Assembly: GCF_008692035.1 (NCBI RefSeq)
Contig: NZ_VTFG01000001.1
Coordinates: 3,845,501-3,909,500 of the forward strand
From: Pseudomonas marginalis
Lineage (GTDB): Bacteria > Pseudomonadota > Gammaproteobacteria > Pseudomonadales > Pseudomonadaceae
Reading direction: 5' to 3'
Length of the DNA stretch: 64,000 bases
Below the pieces are notes generated by a model. The model was given only the letters and a program-made list of their open reading frames with translations, was not told the DNA's origin and ran no database searches. The position numbers and the translations under genes were made by a program. Numbering within the stretch: position 1 is the first letter of the stretch; every line of letters starts with the position of its first letter. Shown here one piece after another: positions 18,129 to 26,137 of this stretch.

Positions 18129-18244
18129 GGTCTGGTCCGGTCTATTTTTGTTACATCAAGATTAGGTGCAGCGGCGCGAGATCCCATTGGCAACAGGTGA
18201 CAAATTAGTAGACATTTAACGCCAAGACTCCAGGAGAAATGCCC

Positions 18245-18910
18245 ATGAGCAAAAAGATTGCAGTGATCCTTTCCGGCTGCGGCGTGTACGACGGCGCAGA
18301 GATCCACGAAAGCGTGATCACCCTGCTGCGCCTGGATCAGCGCGGTGCTCAGGTCCAGTGTTTTGCACCCGATATCGCCCAGTTGCATGTGATCAACCAC
18401 CTGACCGGCGAGGAGATGCCCGAGTCGCGCAATGTGCTGGTGGAGTCGGCCCGCATTGCCCGGGGCGAGATCAAGGATATTCGAGACGCCAACGCCGACG
18501 AGTTCGATGCGCTGATCGTACCCGGTGGGTTCGGTGCGGCGAAGAACCTGTCGAACTTTGCCGTCGAGGGCGCGGGTTGCAGCGTCAACCCGCAAGTGCT
18601 GGAACTGGCCGAAGCCTTTGCCGAAGCGGGCAAGCCGGTGGGGCTGATCTGCATCTCGCCGGCCCTGGCCGCGAAGATCTACGGCCCGGGCGTGACCTGC
18701 ACCATCGGCAATGACACCGACACTGCCGCAGCCCTGGACAAGATGGGCGCCACCCACCAGGAATGCAGCGTGGAAGACATTGTCGAGGACACCGCACGCA
18801 AGTTGGTCAGTACGCCCGCCTATATGCTCGGCAAGAGCATCAGTGAAGTGGCCTCAGGCATCAACAAGCTGGTGGACCGGGTGCTGGAGCTGACCCACGA
18901 GAACGATTAG
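18245..18910 (+). CDS. elbB: ElbB, DJ-1/PfpI-superfamily glyoxalase-like protein
   Basis: 221-residue protein of the ElbB (isoprenoid biosynthesis glyoxalase) family. The class I glutaminase-like fold has the nucleophile-elbow region LICISPALAAK near 137-147, with the cysteine in ICIS, and the preceding ALIVPGGFGAAKNLS. E. coli ElbB shows weak glyoxalase activity and was linked to isoprenoid synthesis; its cell role is unclear. I chose ATG 18245 because AGGAG lies 8 bases upstream; the ATG at 18239 is too close to it. Confidence 0.88.
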   Translation: MSKKIAVILSGCGVYDGAEIHESVITLLRLDQRGAQVQCFAPDIAQLHVINHLTGEEMPESRNVLVESARIARGEIKDIRDANADEFDALIVPGGFGAAKNLSNFAVEGAGCSVNPQVLELAEAFAEAGKPVGLICISPALAAKIYGPGVTCTIGNDTDTAAALDKMGATHQECSVEDIVEDTARKLVSTPAYMLGKSISEVASGINKLVDRVLELTHEND

Positions 18911-18939
18911 TGGGGATGCCGGGCTCCCTCTCCAACGGA

Positions 18940-19395
18940 TCAGGACTGGCGCATTAACCGCGTCAGTATCCTGTCGAGTGAGTTGGCAAACGCCTGCTTG
19001 TCCTTCTCCCCATGGGGCGGCGGTCCACCGCCCATCTGGCCCTGCTCGCGCAGGTCGGCAAACAGGTTGCGCACCGCCAATCGCTCACTCATGTTCGCCG
19101 GGCTGAACTCCTTGCCCCGAGGGTCGAGGGCCGTGACGCCCTTCTTCACCAGGCGGTCGGCCAGGGGCACATCGCTGCAGATCACCAGTTCGCCGGGCAC
19201 TGCGTGCTCCACCAGATAGTCATCTGCTGCGTCCGGACCGCTGGGCACCACGATCAACTTCACGCACGAGAAGCTCGGCTTGATCTGGCTTTGGCCGGCC
19301 ACCAGGACGACCTCGAACTGGCGCTTGAGGGCGAACTTCACCACCTGGTCCTTGGCGGCCCGGGGGCAGGCGTCTGCATCGATCCATACGCGCAT
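18940..19395 (-). CDS. yaiI: YaiI/YqxD family protein (DUF188, UPF0178)
   Basis: 151-residue cytoplasmic protein of the UPF0178 family. It starts MRVWIDADACPRAAKDQVVK, a PIN-like Asp-rich motif, and later has VICSDVPLADRLVKKG and ALDPRGKEFSPANM. A nuclease role is suggested by the fold, but I know of no demonstrated function. The start codon at 19395 lies just after the stop of the FTR1-type gene on the same strand, so the pair is probably cotranscribed. A longer upstream frame would lie inside that gene and is rejected. Confidence 0.82.
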   Translation of the reverse strand: MRVWIDADACPRAAKDQVVKFALKRQFEVVLVAGQSQIKPSFSCVKLIVVPSGPDAADDYLVEHAVPGELVICSDVPLADRLVKKGVTALDPRGKEFSPANMSERLAVRNLFADLREQGQMGGGPPPHGEKDKQAFANSLDRILTRLMRQS

Positions 19396-19396
19396 G

Positions 19397-21292
19397 TTAT
19401 GCCGCCACTCGCTGCTTTTCTGCCAGCCGGCTGCGGCCGTAGAGCACCACAATGGCCAGGATCGCCACGGCCTGTGCGCTCAACGAGTACGCATCGGCGT
19501 GGATGCCCAGCCAGTCGAAGTCAAAGAACGCCACCGGCCGCGTGCCGAAGATGCCGGCTTCCTGCAACGCCTTGACGCCATGCCCGGCGAACACCACCGA
19601 CAACGCGCACAGCAGCCCCGCATTGATGCCGAAAAACAGCGCCAGCGGCAGTTTCGCCGAACCGCGCAGGATCACCCAGGCCAGGCCCACCAGCAGCACC
19701 AACGCCGTGGCACCACCCGCCAGCACCGCGTTGTGCCCGGCCGGGCCCGCTTGCAGCCACAGGGTTTCGTAGAACAGGATCACTTCGAACAGCTCGCGGT
19801 AGACCGAGAAGAACGCCAATATCGCAAAACCGAAACGCCCACCGCCGCCCACCAGGCTGCTCTTGATGTAGTCCTGCCACGCTGCGGCATGGCGGCGGTC
19901 GTGCATCCATACGCCAAGCCACAGCACCATCACACTGGCGAACAGCGCCGTGCAGCCTTCGAGCAATTCGCGCTGGGCGCCGCTGACGTCAATCACATAC
20001 GCCGCCAACGCCCAGGTGGCCAAGCCGGCCAAGAGCGCCAGGCCCCAGCCGACGTTGACGCTGCGCACCGCCGATTGCTGGCCGGTGTTGCGCAGGAATG
20101 CCAGGATCGCCGCCAGCACCAGGATCGCTTCCAGGCCTTCACGCAGCAGGATCAGCAGACCGGAAATGTAGCTCAACGACCAGCTCAAGCCATCGCTGCC
20201 CAGCAAGCCTGCGGACTCCGTGAGCTTGCCCTTGGCCACGTCCAGGCGCTGCTGCACCTGCTCGATCGGCAGACCGTCCTGTAACGACTGCCGGTAAGCC
20301 ATCAGGGCCTTCTCGGTGTCCTTACGCACGTTGGCATCGACGTTATCCAGTGAGCTTTCCACCAGCTCAAAGCCTTCCAGGTACGCCGCCACCGACAAGT
20401 CATAGGCTTGCTCGTGGTCACCGCTACGGAACGCCGCGAGGCTCTTGTCCAGGGTGCTCGCGGTGTAATTGAGCAACTGCGCCGGGCCACGCTTGACCTG
20501 CGGCGGTTGCGCACGCTGGGCGCGGAAGGTCGCGGCAGCGGTTGGGCCGTTTGCGGCCAGCACTTCATTAGGCGTCTGGCGGGCCAGGTCGGCGAGGTTG
20601 AAGGGCTGCTCGCTTTTCGCCGCAGCCGGGTCGGCGGTGAAGCCGGCGATGTAGGTGGCCAGGTCCCAACGCTGGCGGTCGTCCAGTTGGTCGGCGAAGG
20701 ACGGCATGTCAGTGCCTTCGACACCCAGGCCCAGGGTGTTGTAGATCGCGTAGAGGCTCAGGCGATCCAGGCGCGCAGCATCCGTCAAGTTGGCCGGAGG
20801 CGGCGTCATCCCCACGCCGGCCGGACCATCGCCGGCACCGGCAGTGCCGTGGCACACCGAACAGTGCTGGGCGTAGAGCGGTGCGCCGCGCGTCGGGTCG
20901 GGCGTGATGGCCGGGGCTTGGCTGACTTCATACGCGACTGCCAGCTTGGCGCCCAACTGGCGGGCCTGGCGAGCGACGGTCGCGCCGTCTGCATGAGCGG
21001 TGACAGCCGCCAGCAGTTCCTCGACCCCCTTTACCAGTTCCGCGCGCTCGGGCTTTTGCGGCAAATCCGCCACCAACCCCTGCAAGACCCCAAGAAACTC
21101 CACCTGCTCGCGGTATTCCGAATCATCCACCACCTTGCCCGCCTCTACCGTCGGTGGGTAGTCGGCGCCAATGTAGTCCAGCAGATGCAGGGCTTGTGGA
21201 GCGCCCTCGGCAGTCGCGGCCAGCAGGTTGAAGCTGCACGACATCAATGCCGGCAACAGCAGCCAGGCGAGAAAACGGAAGGGCGCAATCAT
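19397..21292 (-). CDS. Cytochrome c/FTR1 family iron permease
   Basis: 631-residue fusion. A signal peptide (about 1-26) leads into a periplasmic region with a c-type haem site CSVCH (144-148) and probable axial Met in TDMPSF (196). A linker with a helical DUF-like segment follows (about 270-360). Then comes a seven-helix FTR1 permease domain with two REXXE iron motifs, REGLE (384-388) and RELFE (499-503). FTR1 proteins import iron after Fe(II) oxidation; the attached cytochrome may carry the electrons away. No Fur box was recognised upstream. Confidence 0.85.
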   Translation of the reverse strand: MIAPFRFLAWLLLPALMSCSFNLLAATAEGAPQALHLLDYIGADYPPTVEAGKVVDDSEYREQVEFLGVLQGLVADLPQKPERAELVKGVEELLAAVTAHADGATVARQARQLGAKLAVAYEVSQAPAITPDPTRGAPLYAQHCSVCHGTAGAGDGPAGVGMTPPPANLTDAARLDRLSLYAIYNTLGLGVEGTDMPSFADQLDDRQRWDLATYIAGFTADPAAAKSEQPFNLADLARQTPNEVLAANGPTAAATFRAQRAQPPQVKRGPAQLLNYTASTLDKSLAAFRSGDHEQAYDLSVAAYLEGFELVESSLDNVDANVRKDTEKALMAYRQSLQDGLPIEQVQQRLDVAKGKLTESAGLLGSDGLSWSLSYISGLLILLREGLEAILVLAAILAFLRNTGQQSAVRSVNVGWGLALLAGLATWALAAYVIDVSGAQRELLEGCTALFASVMVLWLGVWMHDRRHAAAWQDYIKSSLVGGGGRFGFAILAFFSVYRELFEVILFYETLWLQAGPAGHNAVLAGGATALVLLVGLAWVILRGSAKLPLALFFGINAGLLCALSVVFAGHGVKALQEAGIFGTRPVAFFDFDWLGIHADAYSLSAQAVAILAIVVLYGRSRLAEKQRVAA

Positions 21293-21442
21293 GAATGAAT
21301 CTCAAGTGGAAATACGAAGTAACACATTGTTAAGCGTTAAAGGGTTTGACTCAAGGCGTTAGTGATTTGTCGTGTGGGCGGACGGGGCATTTTGGAGATG
21401 GGTTACTGGCATCGCTGTCAGCTCAATCGAGGCAAAAAGCCA

Positions 21443-21470
21443 TTGTTTTGCCAGTAACGATGCTTATAAT
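21443..21470 (+). promoter_or_regulatory. Sigma-70-like promoter of the lipoprotein/LpoB operon
   Basis: TTGTTT at 21443-21448 and a perfect TATAAT at 21465-21470 are spaced by 16 bases, about 90 bases upstream of the first gene. It is the best promoter match in the 268-base divergent region shared with the FTR1 gene. No fur-like or other operator was identified there. Confidence 0.6.
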
Positions 21471-21560
21471 GCCGCGCCCTGTTAGTGCGAAAGGGAATTT
21501 CGTTCCTCGGTTTTATGAGGAATAACCATATTGGTTGACTACTTTCAGGGAAGAAGTGAC

Positions 21561-22955
21561 ATGGTTTTTCGCGCCTTACCTCCGCTCGCGCTCGCGGCAG
21601 TCACTTTGCTCAGCGGCTGTTCAATGTTCCGCAGCTACGACGCCGAGCTGCAAGCCACCAACCAGCAACTCGCCACCGGCAATGTCGACGCCGCCCTGAC
21701 CCTGCTGGAAAAGAACAACACCGGCGAAGACAAAGACCTGCTGTATTTCTTCGAAAAGGGCGAGTTGCTGCGGGCCAAGGGCGACCTGACCGGCAGCCAG
21801 ACCGCCTGGCGCAGCGCCGACCTGCAAGTCTACAAGTGGGAAGAGTCGGTCAAGTTCGACAGCGCAAAATACCTGTCCCAGTTCGGCAGCTTCCTGGCCA
21901 ATGACAAGGTGCGTCGCTACGAAGGCTATGACTACGAAAAAGTCATGCTGACCACGCAGATGGCCCTGAACCTGCTGGCCTTGAACGACTTCGACGGCGC
22001 ACGCACCGAAATCAAGAAGACCCACGAACGCGAAGCGGTGATCGCCGACCTGCGCGACAAGGAATACCTCAAGCGCGAAGACGAAGCCGAGCAACAGGGC
22101 GTGACCACCCAGATCAAGGACCTGCACGGCTACCCGGTGCAAGCCCTCGACGCGCCGGAGGTGGTCGGCCTGAAGAACAGCTACCAGAGTGCGTTCAGCC
22201 ATTACCTGGCCGGCTTCGTCTACGAAGCCCTGGGCGAAAAAGACCTGGCCGCCCCCGGTTATCGCAAGGCCATCGAGCTGCGCCCTAACACGCCACTGCT
22301 GGAAAAAGCGCTGCTCGACCTGGACAAATCCAAGGTCGGCAGCGATGAAACCGACGTGCTGATCGTGGTGCAGAGCGGCCTCGCACCCGCCCGCGACTCG
22401 ATCCGCCTGCCGCTGCCGATCCCGATCAATGGCAACCTGGTGATCACCCCGCTGTCGTTCCCGGTGATCAAGGCCGACACCTCCACGGCGACCGTTGCCC
22501 AGATCGGTGTCGACGGCCAGCAACAGAACCTCACGGCGCTCAACAGCACCACGGCCATGTCCCGCCGCGCCCTGCGTGATGACATGCCAGGCATCATCCT
22601 GCGCACTACCGTGCGTGCGGTAAGCCGTGGTGTGGCGCAGAACAACCTGAACAAGACCAACCCCATGGCAGGCCTGGTACTGGGTATCGCCTCGGCCGTG
22701 ACCGAAGGCGCCGACACCCGCACCTGGCGCACCCTGCCGGACATGACCCAAGTCACGCGCCTGCGCCTCAAGCGTGGTGAACACCAGGTCAGCCTGCCCA
22801 ACGCCCTGGGTGGCACGCTGGTAACGATCAAGACCGACCAGCGCTACCAGGTGATCACCCTGCGCGTGGTCGGCAACCAAGTGTTCGCCGGTGGCCTCGC
22901 CGCCCATGTGCTGCCCGGCACGACAACCCAGGCCATCGCCCTCAAACAACCTTAA
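21561..22955 (+). CDS. COG3014 outer-membrane lipoprotein with TPR-like repeats, first gene of the LpoB-type operon
   Basis: 464-residue lipoprotein. The lipobox LLSGC puts the acylated cysteine at residue 20, and the next residue is Ser, so outer-membrane sorting is expected. The N-terminal half is helical with TPR-like pairs (NQQLATGNVDAALTLLEK; AGFVYEALGEKDLAAPGYRKAIELRP). The C-terminal half is beta-rich and unassigned (from about 260). The start at 21561 excludes a 10-residue extension. It resembles the uncharacterised COG3014 family found next to ycfL and lpoB in some Gammaproteobacteria. A role in assembling or tethering the LpoB partner is inferred from gene order only. Confidence 0.75.
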   Translation: MVFRALPPLALAAVTLLSGCSMFRSYDAELQATNQQLATGNVDAALTLLEKNNTGEDKDLLYFFEKGELLRAKGDLTGSQTAWRSADLQVYKWEESVKFDSAKYLSQFGSFLANDKVRRYEGYDYEKVMLTTQMALNLLALNDFDGARTEIKKTHEREAVIADLRDKEYLKREDEAEQQGVTTQIKDLHGYPVQALDAPEVVGLKNSYQSAFSHYLAGFVYEALGEKDLAAPGYRKAIELRPNTPLLEKALLDLDKSKVGSDETDVLIVVQSGLAPARDSIRLPLPIPINGNLVITPLSFPVIKADTSTATVAQIGVDGQQQNLTALNSTTAMSRRALRDDMPGIILRTTVRAVSRGVAQNNLNKTNPMAGLVLGIASAVTEGADTRTWRTLPDMTQVTRLRLKRGEHQVSLPNALGGTLVTIKTDQRYQVITLRVVGNQVFAGGLAAHVLPGTTTQAIALKQP

Positions 22956-22965
22956 GGAGCACCCT

Positions 22966-23337
22966 ATGCGTCACTTTATCCTCGGCGCACTGGCGCTGGT
23001 CCTGCTTGCCGGCTGCGCCACCCCGCCACCACCGGAACCTGGCAGCGCCGCGAGCAAGATCGTGGTGATGGGCAAGTTCAAGGGCATCGCGGTCGGCGCC
23101 ATTCGTGTGGCCCGCGAGAACGGCTTCCTCACCACCAAGGTGCAATTGAGCAACATCACCAGCAGTAACCAGATGATGTATTACCGCTTCGCCTGGCTGG
23201 GCGCCGATGGTTTCCCGGTGGGCGATGAAGAGACCTGGAAAGTGCTGAACCTGTACGCCAACCAGGCGACCTTCCTGCCCGCCATTGCCAATGTGCCCCA
23301 GGCTGCGGACTTCCGCCTTGAAGTCAAAACCCCTTGA
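22966..23337 (+). CDS. ycfL: YcfL-like lipoprotein (DUF1425)
   Basis: 123-residue lipoprotein with lipobox LLAGC (cysteine 17), a Pro-rich linker, and a small beta domain containing VQLSNITSSNQMMYYRFAW and FPVGDEETWKVL, the pattern of the YcfL/DUF1425 family. In E. coli ycfL lies directly upstream of lpoB, as here. The function is unknown. The Shine-Dalgarno is AAGGAG 7 bases before the ATG; the gap to the preceding stop is 10 bases. Confidence 0.78.
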   Translation: MRHFILGALALVLLAGCATPPPPEPGSAASKIVVMGKFKGIAVGAIRVARENGFLTTKVQLSNITSSNQMMYYRFAWLGADGFPVGDEETWKVLNLYANQATFLPAIANVPQAADFRLEVKTP

Positions 23338-23372
23338 ACCGTTCATTCATTTTGCTGCCGAGAGATTTCCCC

Positions 23373-23960
23373 ATGCTTGCACGCTTCTCGATTCTCGCCG
23401 TGGTTGCCGTCCTGGCCAGCGGCTGCGCGAATACCTCCCCGGTACTGGGTGGTAAAAACATCAGCTACGGCGACACCAAGGCCGTGGAGCTGGTGACCAA
23501 CGAGTTCGGCTCCACCGACCTGCAGATGATCGCCGAAAGCATGACCCGCTCCCTCGCCCAGTCCGGCATCCTGCAAGGCCGCCCGGTGGTGCAGGTGTAT
23601 GACGTGAAGAACAAGACCAGCGAGTACATCGACACCCGTGAGATCACCACGTCGATCAAGACCCAGCTGATGAAGACCGGCACCGCACGCTTCGCCAGTG
23701 ACAACACCGACATGCAAAGCCAGGTCGACCAGCTCAAGCTGCAGAACCAGAGCGGCTTGTACAAGAAGTCCAGCGTCAGCAAGACCGGCAACATGGTCGC
23801 GGCCAAGTACCGCCTGGAAGGCTCCATCAGTTCCATCGTCAAGCGCAGCTCGGACTACAAGGACGTGTTCTACAAGTTCAGCCTGCAACTGATCGACGTC
23901 GAGAGCGGCCTGGCCGAATGGATGGACGAAAAAGAAATCCGCAAGACCACGGAGCGCTAG
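23373..23960 (+). CDS. lpoB: LpoB-like penicillin-binding protein activator lipoprotein
   Basis: 195-residue lipoprotein (lipobox LASGC, cysteine 18). After a short linker comes the LpoB/TolB-N-like domain: a first strand and helix around STDLQMIAESMTRSLAQSGIL, the strand RPVVQVYDVKNKTSEYIDTREI, AAKYRLEGSISSIVKRSSDYKDVFY, and SLQLIDVESGLAEWMDEKEIRK. In E. coli LpoB crosses the periplasm to switch on PBP1b. The long disordered linker of E. coli LpoB is much shorter here. The start at 23373 has GAGAG upstream. It is followed 3 bases later by a related gene. Confidence 0.8.
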   Translation: MLARFSILAVVAVLASGCANTSPVLGGKNISYGDTKAVELVTNEFGSTDLQMIAESMTRSLAQSGILQGRPVVQVYDVKNKTSEYIDTREITTSIKTQLMKTGTARFASDNTDMQSQVDQLKLQNQSGLYKKSSVSKTGNMVAAKYRLEGSISSIVKRSSDYKDVFYKFSLQLIDVESGLAEWMDEKEIRKTTER

Positions 23961-23963
23961 GCA

Positions 23964-24704
23964 ATGCGTGCATGGATTGGTTTGATCGGCCTGTTGTGCG
24001 CCTTTGGCGCCTCGGCTGCACCCAAGATCGCGGTGACCGACCTGGCCTACCAGGCGCAGGTCGAGGAGTACATCCACCAGGTTTCGGCCAGCAACAACTT
24101 CCAGGCAAGCAGCTACAACGCCAGCGGTGCATCGAACTACAGCGAGTACGAGAGCCGTAGCAGCTACATCGAACAAACCGAACTGCGCAAGTTCAGCGGT
24201 GATATCAAGGGGGAGATTCTCAAGTCCCGCCAGTTCCAGCTGGTGCAGGGCACGCCCTACACCGCCGATGCCAAGGGTGACGTCTATGACGTGATCAAGC
24301 GCATCAAGGCCGGTCACTTCAAGGGCGCGGACTATGTGCTGTTCGGTACGCTGTCAGACATCGACTTCACCCAGGACATCAACGCCCTGGACCACACCAA
24401 CAGCTACTCGGCGGTGCTGGGCCTGACGCTGGTGGCGGATTTCAGCCTGATCAATACGCGCACCTACGAAATCACCTCGGCGTTTACCGCCATGGGCGAA
24501 GGCCAGGACACCAAGCTGGTGAACAGCCGCGACATACGCGTGAGCCTGAACCGGCCGCGGGTGGTGAAGGAAGTGTCGAAGGCGCTGGGTGAGGACGTCG
24601 CCAGGCAGTTGGCGGAACAGTTGGGCGGTGGGTATCAGGACCCGGGCCAGCCGGTGCCGCGCAACCACCTGCCACGGGATGAAGCGCCGAAGATCTTGCA
24701 CTGA
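23964..24704 (+). CDS. CsgG/LpoB-fold periplasmic protein, last gene of the operon
   Basis: 246-residue secreted protein with a type I signal peptide (ASA-AP near residue 19) and no lipobox cysteine at the cleavage site. The mature start PKIAVTDLAYQAQV, the central GADYVLFGTLSDIDF and the later TAMGEGQDTKLVNS are arranged as in the CsgG/LpoB/TolB-N superfamily. A long insert rich in Ser, Tyr and Asn follows the first strand (about 40-70). It lies 3 bases behind lpoB. Unlike CsgG it has no acyl anchor, so it is probably a soluble periplasmic partner. Function unknown. Confidence 0.7.
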   Translation: MRAWIGLIGLLCAFGASAAPKIAVTDLAYQAQVEEYIHQVSASNNFQASSYNASGASNYSEYESRSSYIEQTELRKFSGDIKGEILKSRQFQLVQGTPYTADAKGDVYDVIKRIKAGHFKGADYVLFGTLSDIDFTQDINALDHTNSYSAVLGLTLVADFSLINTRTYEITSAFTAMGEGQDTKLVNSRDIRVSLNRPRVVKEVSKALGEDVARQLAEQLGGGYQDPGQPVPRNHLPRDEAPKILH

Positions 24705-24732
24705 ACGGTAATCCTCAAGGCAACACAAAACC

Positions 24733-24825
24733 AATGTGGGAGGGGGCTTGCCCCCGATAGCAGGGTGTCAGTCAGCCTAGCTGTAGCTGAGACACCGCCA
24801 TCGGGGGCAAGCCCCCTCCCACACG
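24733..24825. repeat. REPIN between the CsgG-like gene and the LysE gene
   Basis: Left arm GTGGGAGGGGGCTTGC (exact group I core) and right arm GCAAGCCCCCTCCCAC, about 90 bases in total. The inner bases are also partly paired. It lies between convergent genes. Confidence 0.92.
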
Positions 24826-24840
24826 TTCAAGTACCGAGGT

Positions 24841-25473
24841 TTACGCCGTTGCGCGATGCAAGCTGGCCAGGAAACCCGCAGCCCCCACGAACAACCCGGC
24901 AAACGTCCGGTTCACGCGCTTCTGCTGCTTGGGCGTGCGCAACAGGCGCAGCACTTTGGACGCCAACCCCGTATACCCCGCCATCACGATCATATCGACG
25001 CTGATCATCGTCGCACCGATGATCAGGTACTGCACCAGCAACGGCGCCTGGGGATTCACGAACTGCGGCAGCACCGCCAGCATGAACACCAGGGCCTTGG
25101 GGTTGCTGGCGTTGACCAGGAAACCACGGAACATCATCGCCATCGGCTTGCCGAGCGGGCGTATCGCCGCGTCATCGGCCATGTCCATGGGCAAGGCACG
25201 CCATTGCTTGACGGCCAGGTACACCAGGTACGCCACGCCAAACCACTTGATCGCATAGAACGCGGTCGACGACGCCGCCAGAATGGCACCCAAGCCGCCC
25301 GCTACCACGGCAATCTGCATGGCCAGGCCCAGTTGCAGGCCAATGGCGTTCCAGTAACCGCGCAGGAAGCCGTATTGCAGGCCACTGGACATCGAAGCGA
25401 TGGCGCCGGCGCCAGGGGAAAGGGAGATGATCCAACTGGCCAGGAAAAAGGCCAGCCACGTGTCGAGTGCCAT
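24841..25473 (-). CDS. LysE/RhtB-family amino-acid exporter
   Basis: 210-residue inner-membrane exporter with about six helices. The family signature is SLSPGAGAIASMSSGLQYGFLRG near 18-40, with FLVNASNPKALVFMLAVLPQFV near 118-139. LysE/RhtB proteins export amino acids, homoserine or homoserine lactone; the substrate here is unknown. The gene is monocistronic and ends at the REPIN on its 3' side. Confidence 0.87.
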   Translation of the reverse strand: MALDTWLAFFLASWIISLSPGAGAIASMSSGLQYGFLRGYWNAIGLQLGLAMQIAVVAGGLGAILAASSTAFYAIKWFGVAYLVYLAVKQWRALPMDMADDAAIRPLGKPMAMMFRGFLVNASNPKALVFMLAVLPQFVNPQAPLLVQYLIIGATMISVDMIVMAGYTGLASKVLRLLRTPKQQKRVNRTFAGLFVGAAGFLASLHRATA

Positions 25474-25564
25474 AGCACACCTCGGGGAAGAGTCAGCGAT
25501 TGTCGGGCCTTAAGCTAACTCCGCCGAGCAGAGGCTGGCTATAGATTTTTACACGCGGTAAATG

Positions 25565-26137
25565 CTAGCGGTCGCCCGGGAACACATGGGTGCCGGGCCA
25601 ACGCCGCACCGAGCGCTGGAAGAACAGGCTGTTAGGCACCTGTACGATGGCGCTGTCGGTGCCTGCCGCTTCCACTTCGATCAGTGTGGTGTAGAGCAAG
25701 TTGATCGCCACTACCCTGCCCTTCACGCCGGGCTTGTCGACGGTATCCACCAACTCGACGATGTCACCGAGGCGAAACGGCCCCACCGTGAAGATCAGGA
25801 TCGCGCACAGCAGGTTGGACAACACCGACCACATGGCGAAGAACGCCACTGCCGCCACCGCGACAAACCCCGACAGCGCCGTCCACAGCACCGTAGCGGA
25901 CACGCCCAGGCGCTCCAGCACAAAGATCAGCGCACTGCCCATGATCAACCAGCGCAGACCACCGCGCAGCGGCATCAGCAGTTGCGGCGGGAACGGGTAG
26001 CGCTCACCCAGGCGGGTCAGGCCTTTGGCGACGAATCGCTGGGCAACGTAACCGGCCAACAGGATCAGCAGGATTTGCACGCCGATCCACACAGGCTCGA
26101 TCCATTGCGCCGGCAGCGGCAATTGCAACGCTTCCAT
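25565..26137 (-). CDS. Small MscS-family mechanosensitive channel
   Basis: 190-residue membrane protein with about three to four helices and the MscS core. The pore-lining helix is Ala/Gly-rich (ALSGFVAVAAVAFFAMWSVLSNLL), followed by the beta domain FTVGPFRLGDIVELV ... VVAINLLYTTLIEVE ... VPNSLFF. It stops soon after the beta domain, so it lacks the C-terminal alpha/beta vestibule of E. coli MscS (286 residues). Such short members are known. The start overlaps the stop of the ABC-F gene by one base, so the two are translationally coupled. Confidence 0.85.
   Translation of the reverse strand: MEALQLPLPAQWIEPVWIGVQILLILLAGYVAQRFVAKGLTRLGERYPFPPQLLMPLRGGLRWLIMGSALIFVLERLGVSATVLWTALSGFVAVAAVAFFAMWSVLSNLLCAILIFTVGPFRLGDIVELVDTVDKPGVKGRVVAINLLYTTLIEVEAAGTDSAIVQVPNSLFFQRSVRRWPGTHVFPGDR

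Noticed and set aside
21293..21560. Fur box upstream of the FTR1 gene
   Set aside because: I looked for the GATAATGATAATC-type repeat and saw nothing close enough to report.
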